From Acidimicrobiia bacterium (lineage in GTDB: Bacteria > Actinomycetota > Acidimicrobiia > IMCC26256 > JAGNEX01), in NCBI GenBank assembly GCA_018003035.1, contig JAGNEX010000004.1, positions 64,651 through 128,650 of the forward strand: a DNA stretch of 64,000 nt. The letters run 5' to 3'. How positions within the stretch are numbered: position 1 is the first letter of the stretch; each line of letters begins with the position of its first letter. Made by a program: the position numbers and the translations under genes. Of this stretch, positions 25,665-34,401 are shown one piece after another. Below the pieces are notes generated by a model. It did no database searches, had not been told where the DNA came from, and saw only the letters and a program-made list of their open reading frames with translations.

Positions 25665-26570
25665 GTGGCGATCTTTGAACCCACCGCCAAGGACCGACTT
25701 GTTGCCCCGCGACGAGGTACGCCGATAGAGATCCCCGACCCGCGTGAGTTACCGGCCCCAACGACCCGCACCGTCGACCTCGATCGCTTCGGCAACAGCG
25801 GCGGCGAACCGCTCCTCTTCATCCACGGATTCACGGGCTCAAAAGAGGACTTCTCTGGCTGGCTTCCCGATTTTGCCCGCCTCGGATTCGATGCCGTCTC
25901 CTTTGACCTCGCCGGCCACGGGTTTTCAGCTCCGCTAGGCGCACCGAGCGAGTACGGGCTTGACGCGTACGCGTCCGATGCCCTGGCAGTCATCGATGGC
26001 CTCGGCTGGGAGACCGCCCACATTGTGGGACATTCCATGGGGGGCATGGTCGCCCAGATCATGGCGATCTCGCGCCCCAACAGGATTCGCAGCTTGGTAC
26101 TGATGGGCACGCATCATGGTGCTGTTGAGATCGACCCGGAGTTGACCGCATTCGGCGCGGAGTATGCGCTGACTAACGGCATGATCGACCTGAACGCCCT
26201 CATGAAAACCCTCACCTTGCCGACGACTACCACGGTGGGGGCCGACTTACGAAACGACCCGGCATACGACGACTTCATGAACCAAAAGTTTGAGCGAAGC
26301 GATCCGGCAATGTTTGCTGGCATGCTGCATTCGATGACTCAAAGCCCGGACCGGCTCGAAGCATTAAGCGCTTTCAGCGGTAGGACGCTGATCGTCGTCG
26401 GCGAAAATGACGCCACCTTCGGGCCGGCCTGTCGCTCGATTGCGGAACGGCTTCCCAACGGAGCTCTCGCCGTCATTGCGGGTGCGGGACACAATCCGCA
26501 GTTCGAAGCTCCCGAGATGTGGTTCGAACTGATTGCCGATTTCCTCACCGAACGAGACTCCAACGGGTAA
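25665..26570 (+). CDS. Alpha/beta hydrolase
   Basis: A 301-residue hydrolase. FIHGFTGSKEDFSGW marks the oxyanion region, GHSMGGMV the nucleophile Ser, VGENDATFGPAC the acid and GAGHNPQFEAPE the His. It starts at GTG 25665 without a strong ribosome-binding site. The first 45 residues precede the hydrolase core and are Arg/Pro-rich. The substrate is unknown. It is the first of four same-strand genes running to 29075, separated by 86-131 bases. Confidence 0.8.
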   Translation: MAIFEPTAKDRLVAPRRGTPIEIPDPRELPAPTTRTVDLDRFGNSGGEPLLFIHGFTGSKEDFSGWLPDFARLGFDAVSFDLAGHGFSAPLGAPSEYGLDAYASDALAVIDGLGWETAHIVGHSMGGMVAQIMAISRPNRIRSLVLMGTHHGAVEIDPELTAFGAEYALTNGMIDLNALMKTLTLPTTTTVGADLRNDPAYDDFMNQKFERSDPAMFAGMLHSMTQSPDRLEALSAFSGRTLIVVGENDATFGPACRSIAERLPNGALAVIAGAGHNPQFEAPEMWFELIADFLTERDSNG

Positions 26571-26701
26571 CCCTGATTGGAGCGGTGCAGAGCCGCACGC
26601 AACCGCAGGTTAGCCAGGTCAAATTGCTGGCCCTATCGGGTGGCTTCTGACCGCGAGGACCTCTGGATGAGGGTGCAGCGCCACGCTCCTAAGATGGCGC
26701 C

Positions 26702-27613
26702 ATGCCTCTCGCAGACAGCGCCGACGAACTCCGCCACCGCCCCGACGAGAACCCTTGGTGGAATGAGTCTGTCTACCTGGATTGGACCGATGAATCGGCG
26801 TCGAATGGCGGGTATCTCCGCATTGGCCTGCTGCCCAATCAAGGCGTCGCCTGGTATTGGGGAGCCCTCGTCAGGCAGGGCGAACCAACGGTCCTGTTGA
26901 TCGATCATGCGATTGCACTGCCCACTCGAGCCAACGCCTGGGAACTGCGTTCCGACGGCCTGTGGGCCGACTACACCGTCGAAGAGCCGCTCGCGCACGC
27001 CAGCGCGGGGCTTGAATCATTCGCCCTTGCGATCGACGACCCTGCCGACACCGATGCCGATCCCCTCGTCGGCGACCGTGTCGCGTTCGGTTTGGAGCTT
27101 GACTGGACCACCGACGCTCCAGGGCTCTACCGGTGGCCCGTCGCGGCAGACCGGACCGAGGCGCCATGTTCGGTCCAGGGCGAAGTCCTCTTGGGCGACG
27201 AGCGGTTCCCCATCAACGGCTTAGGGCAGCGAGACCATTCCTGGGGTCACCGAGACTGGTACGCCGTCGAGTGGACATGGACGGCGTTCCACTTTCCCGA
27301 CGGCCGGCACTTTCACACAACGACCGCCTGGCTCGGCGATGAACACGTGAGCTTCGGTTACAAGCTGGAAAATGGCAGATACACCGACATACAAGACGCC
27401 TCACTCGCCCACAGCACCCCGGTACGCCCACAGGAGGCGGCGTTCGTTCTCGATGGCGAACCGATGACGATTGAACCGACGGGGTGGGCACCTGTCCCCG
27501 TACGCGACGGCGGTCGTCACGCCCGGCTCGATCGGGCGTTAGCAAGGCTCCACACGGCGGACGGAACGGTCGGTGTCGGCTGGTGGGAGCGTTACCACCT
27601 CCTTCACACCTGA
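26702..27613 (+). CDS. CrtC/AttH-like lipocalin-fold protein (putative)
   Basis: A 303-residue cytoplasmic protein. GLGQRDHSWGHRDW around residue 180 is the hallmark of hydroxyneurosporene-synthase-like (CrtC/AttH) proteins and of uncharacterised DUF7064-type proteins found near lipid and steroid genes in actinobacteria. Many Trp and Gly residues in predicted beta strands fit a double lipocalin fold. No signal peptide is present, unlike some AttH proteins. Function unknown; the surrounding genes suggest a hydrophobic substrate. Confidence 0.6.
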   Translation: MPLADSADELRHRPDENPWWNESVYLDWTDESASNGGYLRIGLLPNQGVAWYWGALVRQGEPTVLLIDHAIALPTRANAWELRSDGLWADYTVEEPLAHASAGLESFALAIDDPADTDADPLVGDRVAFGLELDWTTDAPGLYRWPVAADRTEAPCSVQGEVLLGDERFPINGLGQRDHSWGHRDWYAVEWTWTAFHFPDGRHFHTTTAWLGDEHVSFGYKLENGRYTDIQDASLAHSTPVRPQEAAFVLDGEPMTIEPTGWAPVPVRDGGRHARLDRALARLHTADGTVGVGWWERYHLLHT

Positions 27614-27716
27614 TCTTCCCGGCTCCCCCACTCTGCCCTCACCTCGGTAGACCCGCATTTCTCACCAGTCCGAGCGGCGCAGATGCCGCGAGTTCACCAC
27701 CATCTGGGAGTCAAGA

Positions 27717-28583
27717 ATGAAGTTCACGTTGGCGTGCGCAATGGTGCACCCGGGGCATCTCCTCACCTTGGCTCGAACGGCCGAGATGGTTGGCTTTGAT
27801 TCGATCACCGTGCCGGATTCCGTGTTCTTTCCCCGGGACACCGATGCTGCGTACCCGTACAGTCCGAACGGTGAGCGTTTCTGGAGCGAAGAGACTCCTT
27901 TTGTCGACCCGTGGGTGGCAATCCCAGCAATGGCCGCAGTAACCGAGCGCATCTCGTTTTTTACCAACGTCTTGAAAGCGCCGCTGCGCGAACCCCTGCT
28001 GTTGGCGAAGACGGTTTCGTCTGCGGCAGCGTTGGCGCCGGGACGGATCGGGATCGGTGTGGGCCTATCTTGGATCCCTGAAGAGTTTCGTTGGCTCCAC
28101 CAAGAGATGAAGACGCGGGGCGCCCGCTTGGATGAGATCATCGAAATTCTGCGAGCGGCAATGTCTGGCCGTTGGGCCGAGTATGACGGCACGCATTACC
28201 AGTTCGGGCCGCTCATGATGCGGCCGGCCGCCACCGTGCCCGTTCCGATCTACGTCGGCGGACATTCCGACCCGGCACTCAGGCGGGCTGCCCGACTGGG
28301 TGACGGCTGGATTTCGGTGGTCACCTCGCCCGATGACCTCGCCTCGACAGTTGTGGAACTCGATCGGCTGCGGTCCGAACTCGGCCGGGCGGAAGAGCCG
28401 TTCGAGATCATCGCTACCCCGCTCGTCGGACCAGACCCCGACGGTTTCCGAGCGACCCAAGCGGCCGGCGCGACTAACGCGGTGACCGTGCCTTGGTACT
28501 TGTACCCTGGCGACCCCGAAGACCTCGCCCACCAGGTGTCGTCGATCGAACGTTTCGCCGAAGACGTCATCACTAAGTTCTGA
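27717..28583 (+). CDS. LLM-class (probably F420-dependent) oxidoreductase
   Basis: A 288-residue luciferase-like TIM-barrel oxidoreductase. ARTAEMVGFDSITVPDS near the N-terminus, ALAPGRIGIGVGLSW and PIYVGGHSDPALRRAARLGDGW are typical of the F420-dependent actinobacterial group, but cofactor choice between F420 and FMN cannot be settled by eye. GGGAG lies six bases before the ATG. It probably acts with the adjacent SnoaL-like and CrtC-like proteins on a lipid or polyketide-like compound. Confidence 0.85.
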   Translation: MKFTLACAMVHPGHLLTLARTAEMVGFDSITVPDSVFFPRDTDAAYPYSPNGERFWSEETPFVDPWVAIPAMAAVTERISFFTNVLKAPLREPLLLAKTVSSAAALAPGRIGIGVGLSWIPEEFRWLHQEMKTRGARLDEIIEILRAAMSGRWAEYDGTHYQFGPLMMRPAATVPVPIYVGGHSDPALRRAARLGDGWISVVTSPDDLASTVVELDRLRSELGRAEEPFEIIATPLVGPDPDGFRATQAAGATNAVTVPWYLYPGDPEDLAHQVSSIERFAEDVITKF

Positions 28584-28670
28584 CGGGACCTCCCCAACGG
28601 CATCCGACCCCACGGCATTTAGCCCAACGCCGCCCGCCGGGCCGCGACCAAAGACACAGGAAGAGAAACG

Positions 28671-29075
28671 ATGTCTTCAGAACACCCAGCCCGCGTCGCA
28701 GCACAGCGTTCAATGGAGGCCGTGGAGGCCGGCGATCGCGAGGCGTGGTTGGCAAACTTCGCCGATGACTGCATCGTCCAGGATCCGGTTGGAAAATCGA
28801 TCCTTGACCCGACCGGCCTAGGGCACAGCGGCAAGGCGGCCATCGCCGCGTTCTGGGATGCAAACATCGGGCCTAACCAGGTGCGCTTCGACATAGAACG
28901 CTCCTATGCGGGCGGTGACGAAGTCGCCAACGTCGGAACCATCACGACGACCCTGGCCGACGGCTCCCGCACCGAGGTCCCTGGCGTCTTCGTCTACGCC
29001 GTCGACGACGTAGGACAGCTTCGTTCGCTGCGCGCCTTCTGGGAGATGGAACAACTGAGGTTTATCCCGGCCTAA
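28671..29075 (+). CDS. SnoaL/NTF2-like protein
   Basis: A 134-residue cone-shaped NTF2-fold protein of the SnoaL or ketosteroid-isomerase type. RSMEAVEAGDREAWLANFADDCIVQDPVG is split between helix and first strand as usual, and HSGKAAIAAFWDANI is the typical second segment. These proteins bind or isomerise small hydrophobic molecules. It follows the LLM oxidoreductase by 87 bases and ends before a strong terminator. Confidence 0.75.
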   Translation: MSSEHPARVAAQRSMEAVEAGDREAWLANFADDCIVQDPVGKSILDPTGLGHSGKAAIAAFWDANIGPNQVRFDIERSYAGGDEVANVGTITTTLADGSRTEVPGVFVYAVDDVGQLRSLRAFWEMEQLRFIPA

Positions 29076-29109
29076 GCACTCCGAGCGGAGGACTCAACCA
29101 AAGGCGCGC

Positions 29110-29139
29110 AAAGCGCTCAGGACCCGTCCTGAGCGCTTT
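29110..29139. terminator. Bidirectional terminator hairpin
   Basis: A perfect 13-bp stem (29110-29122 with 29127-29139, arm AAAGCGCTCAGGA) around the loop CCCG. It has A's on one side and T's on the other, so it can stop transcription from both the SnoaL-like gene and the convergent acyltransferase gene. Confidence 0.75.
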
Positions 29140-29176
29140 CACGAACCCGTCGACCGTACCGGCGTCGGACGATCAG

Positions 29177-29213
29177 GTGGTGCCGGAGCGTCGCCGAAAC
29201 GACGCTCCACCAC
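29177..29213 (-). terminator. Hairpin directly after the acyltransferase gene
   Basis: A nine-base stem GGAGCGTCG/CGACGCTCC (29185-29193 with 29200-29208) extended by GTGGT/ACCAC across a three-base bulge. It begins six bases after the minus-strand stop at 29219. Together with 29110-29139 it makes two back-to-back terminators. Confidence 0.55.
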
Positions 29214-29218
29214 GCCGG

Positions 29219-30085
29219 TTAGCGAGCGACGACCTCGTCGACGGTGATCCAAGGGGCAGATGCCCGCGACATTTCCGCCAGATCAGAGCCGTCGGCGACG
29301 ACGCGATCGGCCATACCGGCGAGTCGTTGCATCGTCTCTCGCCAGCGAACCGGCTTCGTGACCTGGAGCGCAAGGCGCTGCCGCCAGCCTGTACCGTCAC
29401 GCACAACCTGAGTCGACCCTGCGCAGATGACGGGGACCCTCGGGGTCGCAAAATCGACCTCCTCGAGTTCCATGCGAATCGCAAGGGCTGCCACCGCCAT
29501 CATCGGCGTGTGCATCGCCCACTCATCTGCGGGCCGTACATTGCCGACTGTGTCGTCGCCGTCCAGGTGATCTGCCAGCTCTGCGATGGCGCTGGCGGTC
29601 CCGCCGACTACCACTTCGGAACCGTTGTCGTAGGACACCCAGCACGGATCGGTGACGGCCTCGCACATGCGGCCAACATCGTTGCCATCTCGGCCCGTCA
29701 CACCGAGACTCAACCCCGGGTTGGCCCGCGACGCATCGTCCAAATGGCGCGCACGTTGCGAGACGAGCTCCACGGCATCGGAGAGGTCGAGCGACCCTGC
29801 CGCCACCAGCGCGGTGATCTGGCCCAGGGAGTGGCCGGCAAATGCCACCGGGTCACCGAGTTCTCCGCGCACGGACTCCCAGTTCATCAGCGACGTCAGC
29901 AGCACCGACACGTGAAGAAGATCCACGTCAGCTGGCGTCTCCTCAGACAGCAAGCTGTCTGCGATAGGGCGCTTCAACACCGCTTCTGCCTGTTCGACCA
30001 TCCTCCACGACGGATCCGTTTTCCATTTCCGGCCCGCGGCCGGACGCCAAGAAGATTGGTCTGGAAAGACGACAGCGTGTCGCAT
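29219..30085 (-). CDS. Stand-alone FabD-like acyltransferase
   Basis: A 288-residue malonyl/acyl-CoA:ACP transacylase-like protein. The nucleophile motif is AGHSLGQITAL and the downstream AMHTPMM offers the catalytic His. The usual conserved Arg of malonyl-specific FabD after the serine motif is seen in LVSQRARHLDDA. The ATG at 30085 has GAGGGG seven bases upstream; a longer frame to 30277 is not supported. No fatty acid synthase genes (fabH, acpP, fabF) are adjacent, so it may serve a dedicated lipid or polyketide pathway. Confidence 0.75.
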   Translation of the reverse strand: MRHAVVFPDQSSWRPAAGRKWKTDPSWRMVEQAEAVLKRPIADSLLSEETPADVDLLHVSVLLTSLMNWESVRGELGDPVAFAGHSLGQITALVAAGSLDLSDAVELVSQRARHLDDASRANPGLSLGVTGRDGNDVGRMCEAVTDPCWVSYDNGSEVVVGGTASAIAELADHLDGDDTVGNVRPADEWAMHTPMMAVAALAIRMELEEVDFATPRVPVICAGSTQVVRDGTGWRQRLALQVTKPVRWRETMQRLAGMADRVVADGSDLAEMSRASAPWITVDEVVAR

Positions 30086-30595
30086 GAAAGCACCCCTCAT
30101 TTGTTCGCGGCCGATAAGCGGCCTCGCTCTTTTCCCGCCGCGCTCGCCTGGGTCTCGCGCCCGGTTAGCACTCGGGGGCTTTCCTGCAGGACAACCGAGA
30201 AAAGGTGCATCTAGCTGCAGGAAGCTGGACCATCGGGCAAGCGGTTCGTTCGGCACGGTAGAACCGATGGGGCACATTGGTGTGGCGCCTGTCGTCCGCT
30301 GCTGGTTACCGACGGGTACCGCAATCGCCCCGGCCGACTAATCCGCTGGTAAAGCTGGTTACCCAGGGGAAACGGAAAATCTTCTATAACCCGAACAACG
30401 CTCTACGGCGTGCTCGAGCCGCGAACCACCCCGAGGTACTCGACCCGCCTTTCCCCAGCTCAGAGGCCCTGACCCGGCAGGAATGTTTTCGAAGAAGATA
30501 CCGGTAGCCAGCCCTGGACCGGATAGGCCCGAAATCCGAGGCCTACGTGGATTACTCGGACAGGGTCACGTGGTGCGCCGGCGACCGCCAACGCT
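30086..30595. other. Non-coding interval of about 510 bases
   Basis: No convincing gene, RNA or repeat seen. Open frames here lack ribosome-binding sites and protein-like sequence. It lies between two minus-strand genes and should hold the promoter of the acyltransferase. Confidence 0.4.
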
Positions 30596-31726
30596 TCAAC
30601 GGCGAGCGGTTGAAGCCTCCGTCGGCAATCCAAGGATCCGCTCACCGATGATGTTCCGCTGGACTTGGGCCGTACCGCCACCGATCGTCAGCGCAGGGGC
30701 GAACGACCAACCGTACTGCCAGAAGTTGCCGTCCGTTCCCAACAGTTGGCCGTCTGAGAGCAGAGAATCGGTGCCCATACACGCAACTGCCAGAGCCATG
30801 ACCTTCTGGCCGTGCTCGTCTGCCATCGCTTTTCTGATCGAGGCTTCGGGGCCCGGTTGCTTGCCCTGCGCCAGCGCCGACACAGTACGGAGCCGAATGA
30901 GTCGCAGGATCTCCGACTCGATGTAGAGCGCTGCCGCCTGTTGGCGTAGGCCGCTGTCGGAGAGTCCCCCGCGAGACCTGATCAGGTCGATCAGGTCCAT
31001 GGCGCTCGGCCCCAGCCCCCACAATGCCCCGCCCGAGGACAGCGACACACGCTCGTTGCCGAGGGTCACCTTTGCAAGTGCCCACCCCTGACCCCGCTCG
31101 CCCACCAACGATTCCGCCGGGAGCTTGACATCGTTCAGGAACACCTCGTTGAAGCTGTGGGCGCCGCTCATGTCAATGATCGGGCGAATCTCGATGCCGG
31201 GCAGATCCATCGGGCAGACAAAGTAGGAGATGCCCTGATGTTTCGGCGCGTCGGGCTCGGTCCGAGCGATCAGGATGCCGTAGGCCGATTCGTGCGCGAG
31301 CGACGTCCAGACCTTTTGCCCTGACACCACCCAGTGGTCACCCGTCCAGCGGGCAGTCGTCTTCAAATTCGCGAGATCGGATCCCGCGTCTGGCTCGCTA
31401 AAGAGCTGGCACCAGATCTCCTCGCCAGACAACAGCTTGGGCAGGTAGCGCTGTTTTTGTTCTTCGCTGCCGGCGTGTATCAGCGTGGGGCCAGCCCAAC
31501 CGATCCCGATCTGGTTGCGGGGAATACTCACTCCTGCGGACTTGAGTTCTTCGTCGATGATCAGTTGAAAGACCGGATCGGCTCCCACACCCCACGGTTC
31601 TGGCCAGTGTGGGGCGACCCACCCTGCCTCGGCCAATTCCTGGCCACTTGGCTGAGGGTGAGCGGCGAGCCACTCACGAATCTGCATACGGCGCGGGTCG
31701 TCATGTCCGGGAAGTTCAAAGTCCAT
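30596..31726 (-). CDS. Acyl-CoA dehydrogenase
   Basis: A 376-residue FAD-dependent dehydrogenase introducing a double bond into acyl-CoA. Family motifs are CQLFSEPDAGSDLA (FAD/substrate contact), GQKVWTSLAHESAYG (FAD) and the C-terminal IGGGTAQVQRNIIGERILGLP. The general-base Glu cannot be assigned with certainty by eye. The length is normal. It is transcribed away from the hibernation factor gene, with 148 bases between them. Confidence 0.9.
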   Translation of the reverse strand: MDFELPGHDDPRRMQIREWLAAHPQPSGQELAEAGWVAPHWPEPWGVGADPVFQLIIDEELKSAGVSIPRNQIGIGWAGPTLIHAGSEEQKQRYLPKLLSGEEIWCQLFSEPDAGSDLANLKTTARWTGDHWVVSGQKVWTSLAHESAYGILIARTEPDAPKHQGISYFVCPMDLPGIEIRPIIDMSGAHSFNEVFLNDVKLPAESLVGERGQGWALAKVTLGNERVSLSSGGALWGLGPSAMDLIDLIRSRGGLSDSGLRQQAAALYIESEILRLIRLRTVSALAQGKQPGPEASIRKAMADEHGQKVMALAVACMGTDSLLSDGQLLGTDGNFWQYGWSFAPALTIGGGTAQVQRNIIGERILGLPTEASTARR

Positions 31727-31874
31727 GGCTCATATTCTGGCTCGACCGGGGCCCAAGCCCAGACGCGCACATCGGGCGAACCCGTGTGTTGCCAGTAGAG
31801 AACACAATCGGCACCCATCGCCTCGCGCCACGACCTAGCATCAGAAGCAAATCCGACTACTAAGGAGTGTGTTC

Positions 31875-32648
31875 ATGAGCAACCTTGAGGTGTCTGTGAG
31901 CTCCCGTGGCGACGTCGATGAGCAATGCAAGGACTACGCGCGGGAAAAGATTTCACGGGTCGCTGCCTACACCGATGCCCCGATCTTGGTCGCCTCGGTA
32001 AAACTCCACCAGGAACCAAACCCTGCCCAGGCACGCCCCGCCACCGCAGAAGCTGTGCTCGACGTCAATGGGCGTCCGGTGCGCGCTCATGTCGCCGCGA
32101 GCGTGATGGAGGAAGCAATCGACCTCCTCGAGGATCGCCTCAAACGGCGTTTGGACCGTTACCGCGGACGACGCGAAGCAGCACGTAAGACCGCTGGCAT
32201 CGAAGACATTGCCTGGCACCACGGCGACGGGCTGCAACAGCGGCCGAGCTATTTCAACCGGCCAATCGAAGACCGCGAGCTGGTCCGCCACAAGACCTTC
32301 GCACTCGACCCGATGTCCATTGACGAGGCTGCCTTGGACCTCGACCTCCTCGGACACGACTTTTACCTGTTCTCCGAAACCAGTTCTGATGCTGACGCCG
32401 TGGTCGGACACGGCGATGGCACGCTGATTTTGCTGAGTGCAGATCCAGATTCGGTGAATCTTGAGGACTGCGTCGCCGAGGTGGCCCTGTCGAGCGTCCG
32501 TCCTGGTGTGCTCGACACCGACGCTGCCATTGCCCTGCTTGAATCCACTCAGGACAAGTTCGTGTTTTATATCGACTCAGAAACGCATCGTGGACGGGTT
32601 TTGTATCACCGCTACGACGGACATTACGGGCTGATCACCAGCACCTGA
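31875..32648 (+). CDS. hpf: Long ribosome hibernation factor, RafH-like with two C-terminal domains
   Basis: A 257-residue HPF/RaiA-type protein that silences ribosomes in stationary phase or stress. The N-terminal S30AE domain (about residues 1-105) binds near the decoding centre. Two copies of the S30AE C-terminal domain follow: ELVRHKTFALDPMSIDEAAL to about residue 185, and a second from VRPGVLDTDAAIALL to RVLYHRYDGHYGLI. This two-copy layout matches mycobacterial RafH. AAGGAG lies seven bases before the ATG at 31875. A strong terminator follows. Confidence 0.88.
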   Translation: MSNLEVSVSSRGDVDEQCKDYAREKISRVAAYTDAPILVASVKLHQEPNPAQARPATAEAVLDVNGRPVRAHVAASVMEEAIDLLEDRLKRRLDRYRGRREAARKTAGIEDIAWHHGDGLQQRPSYFNRPIEDRELVRHKTFALDPMSIDEAALDLDLLGHDFYLFSETSSDADAVVGHGDGTLILLSADPDSVNLEDCVAEVALSSVRPGVLDTDAAIALLESTQDKFVFYIDSETHRGRVLYHRYDGHYGLITST

Positions 32649-32720
32649 ACCAAGAACCCTCTTTGGAGATCCCGTGCCGTTCGCCGACGGAGTTTGGGGT
32701 TCCCTAGACCGTTCAAAACA

Positions 32721-32754
32721 AAGGCCCCGCTCTCCTTGGAGAGCGGGGCCTTTG
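32721..32754. terminator. Bidirectional terminator between hpf and the GH114 gene
   Basis: A perfect stem of at least 14 bp (32721-32734 with 32741-32754; arm AAAGGCCCCGCTCT) with a six-base loop, A's upstream and T's downstream. It separates two convergent genes. Confidence 0.85.
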
Positions 32755-32780
32755 CCTGTATCGATTGCTTGCCTTGTGCG

Positions 32781-34172
32781 TCAGTTGCCGCGACAGGAAA
32801 CCCGGTAGGGATCCAACTCCCTGCGCTTATGCAGGAAATCGAAGTTTCGGTTGTTCGCGTCGCCGCAGAACGTTTCCGGCCCAGCGCCGTATTGAACACC
32901 GAAGACCGGCTTACCTGCCTGAATGAACGGCATCAGCATGTCGCATTCGGAAAAGTTGTAACAGCTCTCGTTGATCTGAAAGTCGAAAACATCGACCAAC
33001 TGCGGGATCTGCAGCAGGTTGTTTTTCAGACCGATCGACATGTTGCGGGCGTGGGCCTGCTCAGCCAGCCAGCGGTTGAAGTTGATCTGGTCCTGACCCG
33101 AGAGCGGGAACCCCGTATTGGGGTGGGTGTAGGTGTTGACGTTGTCCGCGTCAACGCCGTCGCATCCCATCGTCGCGGCAACATCGAACAGACGTTGGAT
33201 ACCGGGACCGATGGCTGAGATCTGGCGGATGTCGAGATACCGCTCATCCGGCCAGTTCGGGTCGGCGCCACCGATCGCGCCCGCCGGGAAGTTGCCCTTA
33301 TCGGGTCGCCAAGCTTCGAGGGAGCCGACGTTGAAGTTGCACACGACCTTGGTGCCACGGGCATGCAGAGCATCGATGTCGCCGATGTCGACGGCAAAGA
33401 GGCTTACGTCGAACATCTGGTACGTGCGGGACATGTCTACAGCGCCCTGGAGTTGGATCTGCCAGGAGTTACCGATCGCGGGCCGCCAAAGACCGTGGGC
33501 CTGTCGAGCTGGCCAGGTGTCGTTGCCCATCACCAACAGCTGATTCGCAGTCAGCTCGGTTCTGCCGGGAATCGCTGGTGGCGGTGGCGCTGCCTCGGGA
33601 GCGGGGACTGGCGCTGGCGCCGGGGTGGGCGCAGGTGGAGCAGGAGCCGCGGTCGGCTCGGGTGCCGGTGCGGGCACCGGCGTAGGCGCTGGGGTCGGAG
33701 GTGGTGCTGGCGCCGGCGTGGCTGGTGGCGCCGAGACCGGGGTGGCAGTGATCGGGGGAGCTGTCACCCGAGCGACTGTTGGAGGGGTGGTGACACGAGA
33801 CGAAGTCGAAGTCGGGGGCTTTGTCGTAGTTGTCGCCCCGCCAAAGCCGTTAGCTAACGGCTTTGAAGTGCTTGTGGCATTGCCGGAGTTGCCAAAGCTC
33901 ACCGTGGGAATGGCGCGCGCCGGCATGGTGGTGGTCGACGAGCTCGAACTCGTGTCCGAAAACGCGAGCGATTCGGTCTCGACCGCAGCATCCTCGCTGC
34001 CGCCGTCCAGCCAGCCGCCGAAAGCAGCTACAGCAGTTCCGGCAAGGATCACGGCGAGCAGAACGAGGAGTACTCCCCCACGCCCCCGAACGCTGTCCCC
34101 GCTTCCATAATCTCTGGAATCTTCGAACAGGTCAGCTTCCGACCTGCCTCTGCGCCTAAGTGGTGAATTCAC
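32781..34172 (-). CDS. Membrane-anchored GH114-type glycosidase with Pro-rich stalk
   Basis: A 463-residue protein. An N-terminal cytoplasmic tail of about 32 residues precedes one transmembrane helix (GVLLVLLAVILAGTAVAAF). A Ser/Thr-rich and then Pro/Ala-rich stalk spans about residues 60-200. The C-terminal domain matches endo-alpha-1,4-polygalactosaminidase (GH114): WQIQLQGAVD, VVCNFNVGSLEAWRPD, ERYLDIRQ, MGCDGVDADNVNTY, GLKNN and the Cys pair in INESCYNFSECD. It probably cuts a galactosamine-containing exopolysaccharide outside the cell. Starts at GTG 34172, AGAGGG nine bases upstream. Confidence 0.85.
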   Translation of the reverse strand: MNSPLRRRGRSEADLFEDSRDYGSGDSVRGRGGVLLVLLAVILAGTAVAAFGGWLDGGSEDAAVETESLAFSDTSSSSSTTTMPARAIPTVSFGNSGNATSTSKPLANGFGGATTTTKPPTSTSSRVTTPPTVARVTAPPITATPVSAPPATPAPAPPPTPAPTPVPAPAPEPTAAPAPPAPTPAPAPVPAPEAAPPPPAIPGRTELTANQLLVMGNDTWPARQAHGLWRPAIGNSWQIQLQGAVDMSRTYQMFDVSLFAVDIGDIDALHARGTKVVCNFNVGSLEAWRPDKGNFPAGAIGGADPNWPDERYLDIRQISAIGPGIQRLFDVAATMGCDGVDADNVNTYTHPNTGFPLSGQDQINFNRWLAEQAHARNMSIGLKNNLLQIPQLVDVFDFQINESCYNFSECDMLMPFIQAGKPVFGVQYGAGPETFCGDANNRNFDFLHKRRELDPYRVSCRGN

Positions 34173-34401
34173 CTATCGACACCCTCTGCGTCGTTGCCGA
34201 ATTCGCGCGACCGTGCCAGACCCGCCTCTGCCCACAATCACCGAATCAATAACCTTGCAGATGCTATAGGGCGCGCCCACTTCGCATCTGGACCGCCCGA
34301 AATGTTTCTCGTTTCATTCAGGTCCGATTTTGGCATCCCCTCCAGGTCAATTTCGGGGATTCGCGAGCACACCAGGGCTTAGGCGTGTTTAACATCGGGA
34401 T

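Noticed and set aside
29177-30214. Plus-strand open frame of 345 codons opposite the FabD-like gene
   Set aside because: The minus-strand protein has the GHSLG motif and a good ribosome-binding site; the plus frame is His/Arg-rich with no domain and begins in a terminator.
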